A stretch of 14,865 nt of DNA from an uncultured Bacteroides sp. (lineage in GTDB: Bacteria > Bacteroidota > Bacteroidia > Bacteroidales > Bacteroidaceae), in the NCBI GenBank assembly GCA_905203765.1, contig CAJKXC010000063.1, positions 1-14,865 on the forward strand, given 5' to 3'. Of the stretch, positions 14,347-14,865 are shown one piece after another (the stretch's first letter is position 1; each line of letters begins with the position of its first letter). The notes under the pieces are model-generated. The model was not told where the DNA came from. It searched no databases and saw only the letters and a program-made list of their open reading frames with translations. The position numbers and the translations under genes were made by a program.

Positions 14347-14370
14347 TTTTTAATTCTCAATTCTCAATTT
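14347..14370 (-). repeat. AATTGAG-repeat leader, copy 2
   Basis: Directly after the stop codon of the upstream fimbrillin fragment, two AATTGAG heptamers and AATTAAAAA repeat exactly the 24 bases at 9038-9061. It precedes the start of the large fimbrillin by about 13 bases. Confidence 0.75.
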
Positions 14371-14862
14371 TTAATTTCCCACAACTGTTGCTCCTTCGCT
14401 CAAGTCCACATCTATATCGTGTACAGTCCACGGAGCGAAAACAAACTTAAAGGTCAGTTCGCCGGCAGGGGCTTCGGTTTCACCTATTTGCAGGGTGTAC
14501 ACGGTGTTCCGTTCGATGGCGTAGGGCACTTGTTTTTCATCCTCTACCTTTACAGTTGTCTTGGCGGATACTCCGTTCAATGTATAATTCACTTCTATCT
14601 GTATGGGATTGATGGCACTACCATCCCCCAACTTTGCCGGGTATTCGTACATATAGAGTACCTTTTTGTACCAGATTCCTTCTCTGCCGTTGGCACTCTT
14701 AGTGGTAGCCGCCCAAGTATCTTTCATCGCCGATTCTGTGGTATAGCCTGCGACGGGCAGGTAGCCATACGTGTCGTACTTAGCGTTTTGGGTAATCGCC
14801 ATTGTTTCTTCTGTAGATAATAACTGAAAAGTATTCCACTTAGTAATTGAAAAGTATACCAC
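14371..14862 (-). CDS. C-terminal fragment of a FimA/Mfa1-like fimbrillin
   Basis: The recognisable sequence is the last ~140 residues of a fimbrillin: TYGYLPVAGYTTESAMKD, KKVLYMYEYPAKLGDGS, VNYTLNGVSAKTTVKV and ERNTVYTLQIGE, closely parallel to the C-terminal part of the FimA-like gene at 7928-9028. No signal peptide, lipobox or TR-A site is present. The frame stays open to the window edge, but its outer part (about 14812-14865) matches a repeat that looks like a mobile-element end, so those codons are probably not fimbrial. An ATG at 14802 (MAITQ) is the first plausible internal start. Most likely a 5'-truncated, non-functional fimbrillin gene; an intact gene whose N-terminal half lies beyond the window is the alternative. 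Confidence 0.7.
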   Translation of the reverse strand: MVYFSITKWNTFQLLSTEETMAITQNAKYDTYGYLPVAGYTTESAMKDTWAATTKSANGREGIWYKKVLYMYEYPAKLGDGSAINPIQIEVNYTLNGVSAKTTVKVEDEKQVPYAIERNTVYTLQIGETEAPAGELTFKFVFAPWTVHDIDVDLSEGATVVGN

Positions 14863-14865
14863 TAA
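14812..14865. mobile_element. Putative terminal repeats of an IS21-type insertion sequence
   Basis: Two adjacent 23-bp direct copies, 14818-14840 and 14841-14863, share TGAAAAGTATnCCACT with three mismatches overall. Just outside them the sequence starts TGTAGATAA (14812). IS21-family ends begin TG and carry several inward subterminal direct repeats of roughly this size, and this position coincides with loss of fimbrillin homology. No transposase gene is in the window, so the assignment rests on the repeat structure only. Confidence 0.45.

Overview
The window reads as a chromosomal segment of a Bacteroides-type gut bacterium (order Bacteroidales). The reasons are the content (FimA/Mfa1 and FimB/Mfa2 fimbrial lipoproteins, DUF3575 and DUF3868 proteins, the DapL route to lysine) and several Bacteroidetes promoters with the TAnnTTTG -7 element, some with a TTTG -33 element. 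The species cannot be named from the sequence alone. Every gene I can support lies on the minus strand, so transcription runs from high to low coordinates.

Left third (about 1-5100), nitrogen and lysine/cell-wall metabolism: dapF then dapL, a structured spacer, then a run of a TorF-like outer-membrane beta-barrel gene, a PII signalling gene (glnB/glnK type) and amtB, ending at a GC-rich hairpin. PII and AmtB form the standard ammonium-uptake pair. The barrel protein beside them is a candidate outer-membrane partner.

Middle (5302-6200): a single gene for an exported glycerophosphodiester phosphodiesterase with its own promoter and a strong terminator-like hairpin.

Right part (6212-14865), a fimbrial (type V pilus) locus: in transcription order a fimbrillin C-terminal fragment, a large 654-residue fimbrillin with an extra C-terminal domain, a FimB/Mfa2-type anchor, a smaller FimA-like lipoprotein, a DUF3868/OmpA-like protein and a DUF3575 protein. 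A 2-kb block of non-fimbrial genes (AAA ATPase with DUF4143, and an overlapping DUF4160/DUF2442 pair), each part with its own promoter, sits between the large fimbrillin and the anchor gene and looks like a later insertion. The fimbrillin at the right edge lacks its N-terminal half. The last ~50 bases contain tandem 23-bp repeats that look like the end of an IS21-type insertion sequence.

Non-coding features worth attention: a 104-bp inverted repeat built from 14-bp tandem units after dapL, a three-copy 33-bp-period repeat overlapping the ATPase promoter, a hairpin that would cover the ribosome-binding region of the anchor gene, and an identical AATTGAG-repeat leader in two fimbrial intercistronic gaps. 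I found no tRNA, rRNA or CRISPR array.
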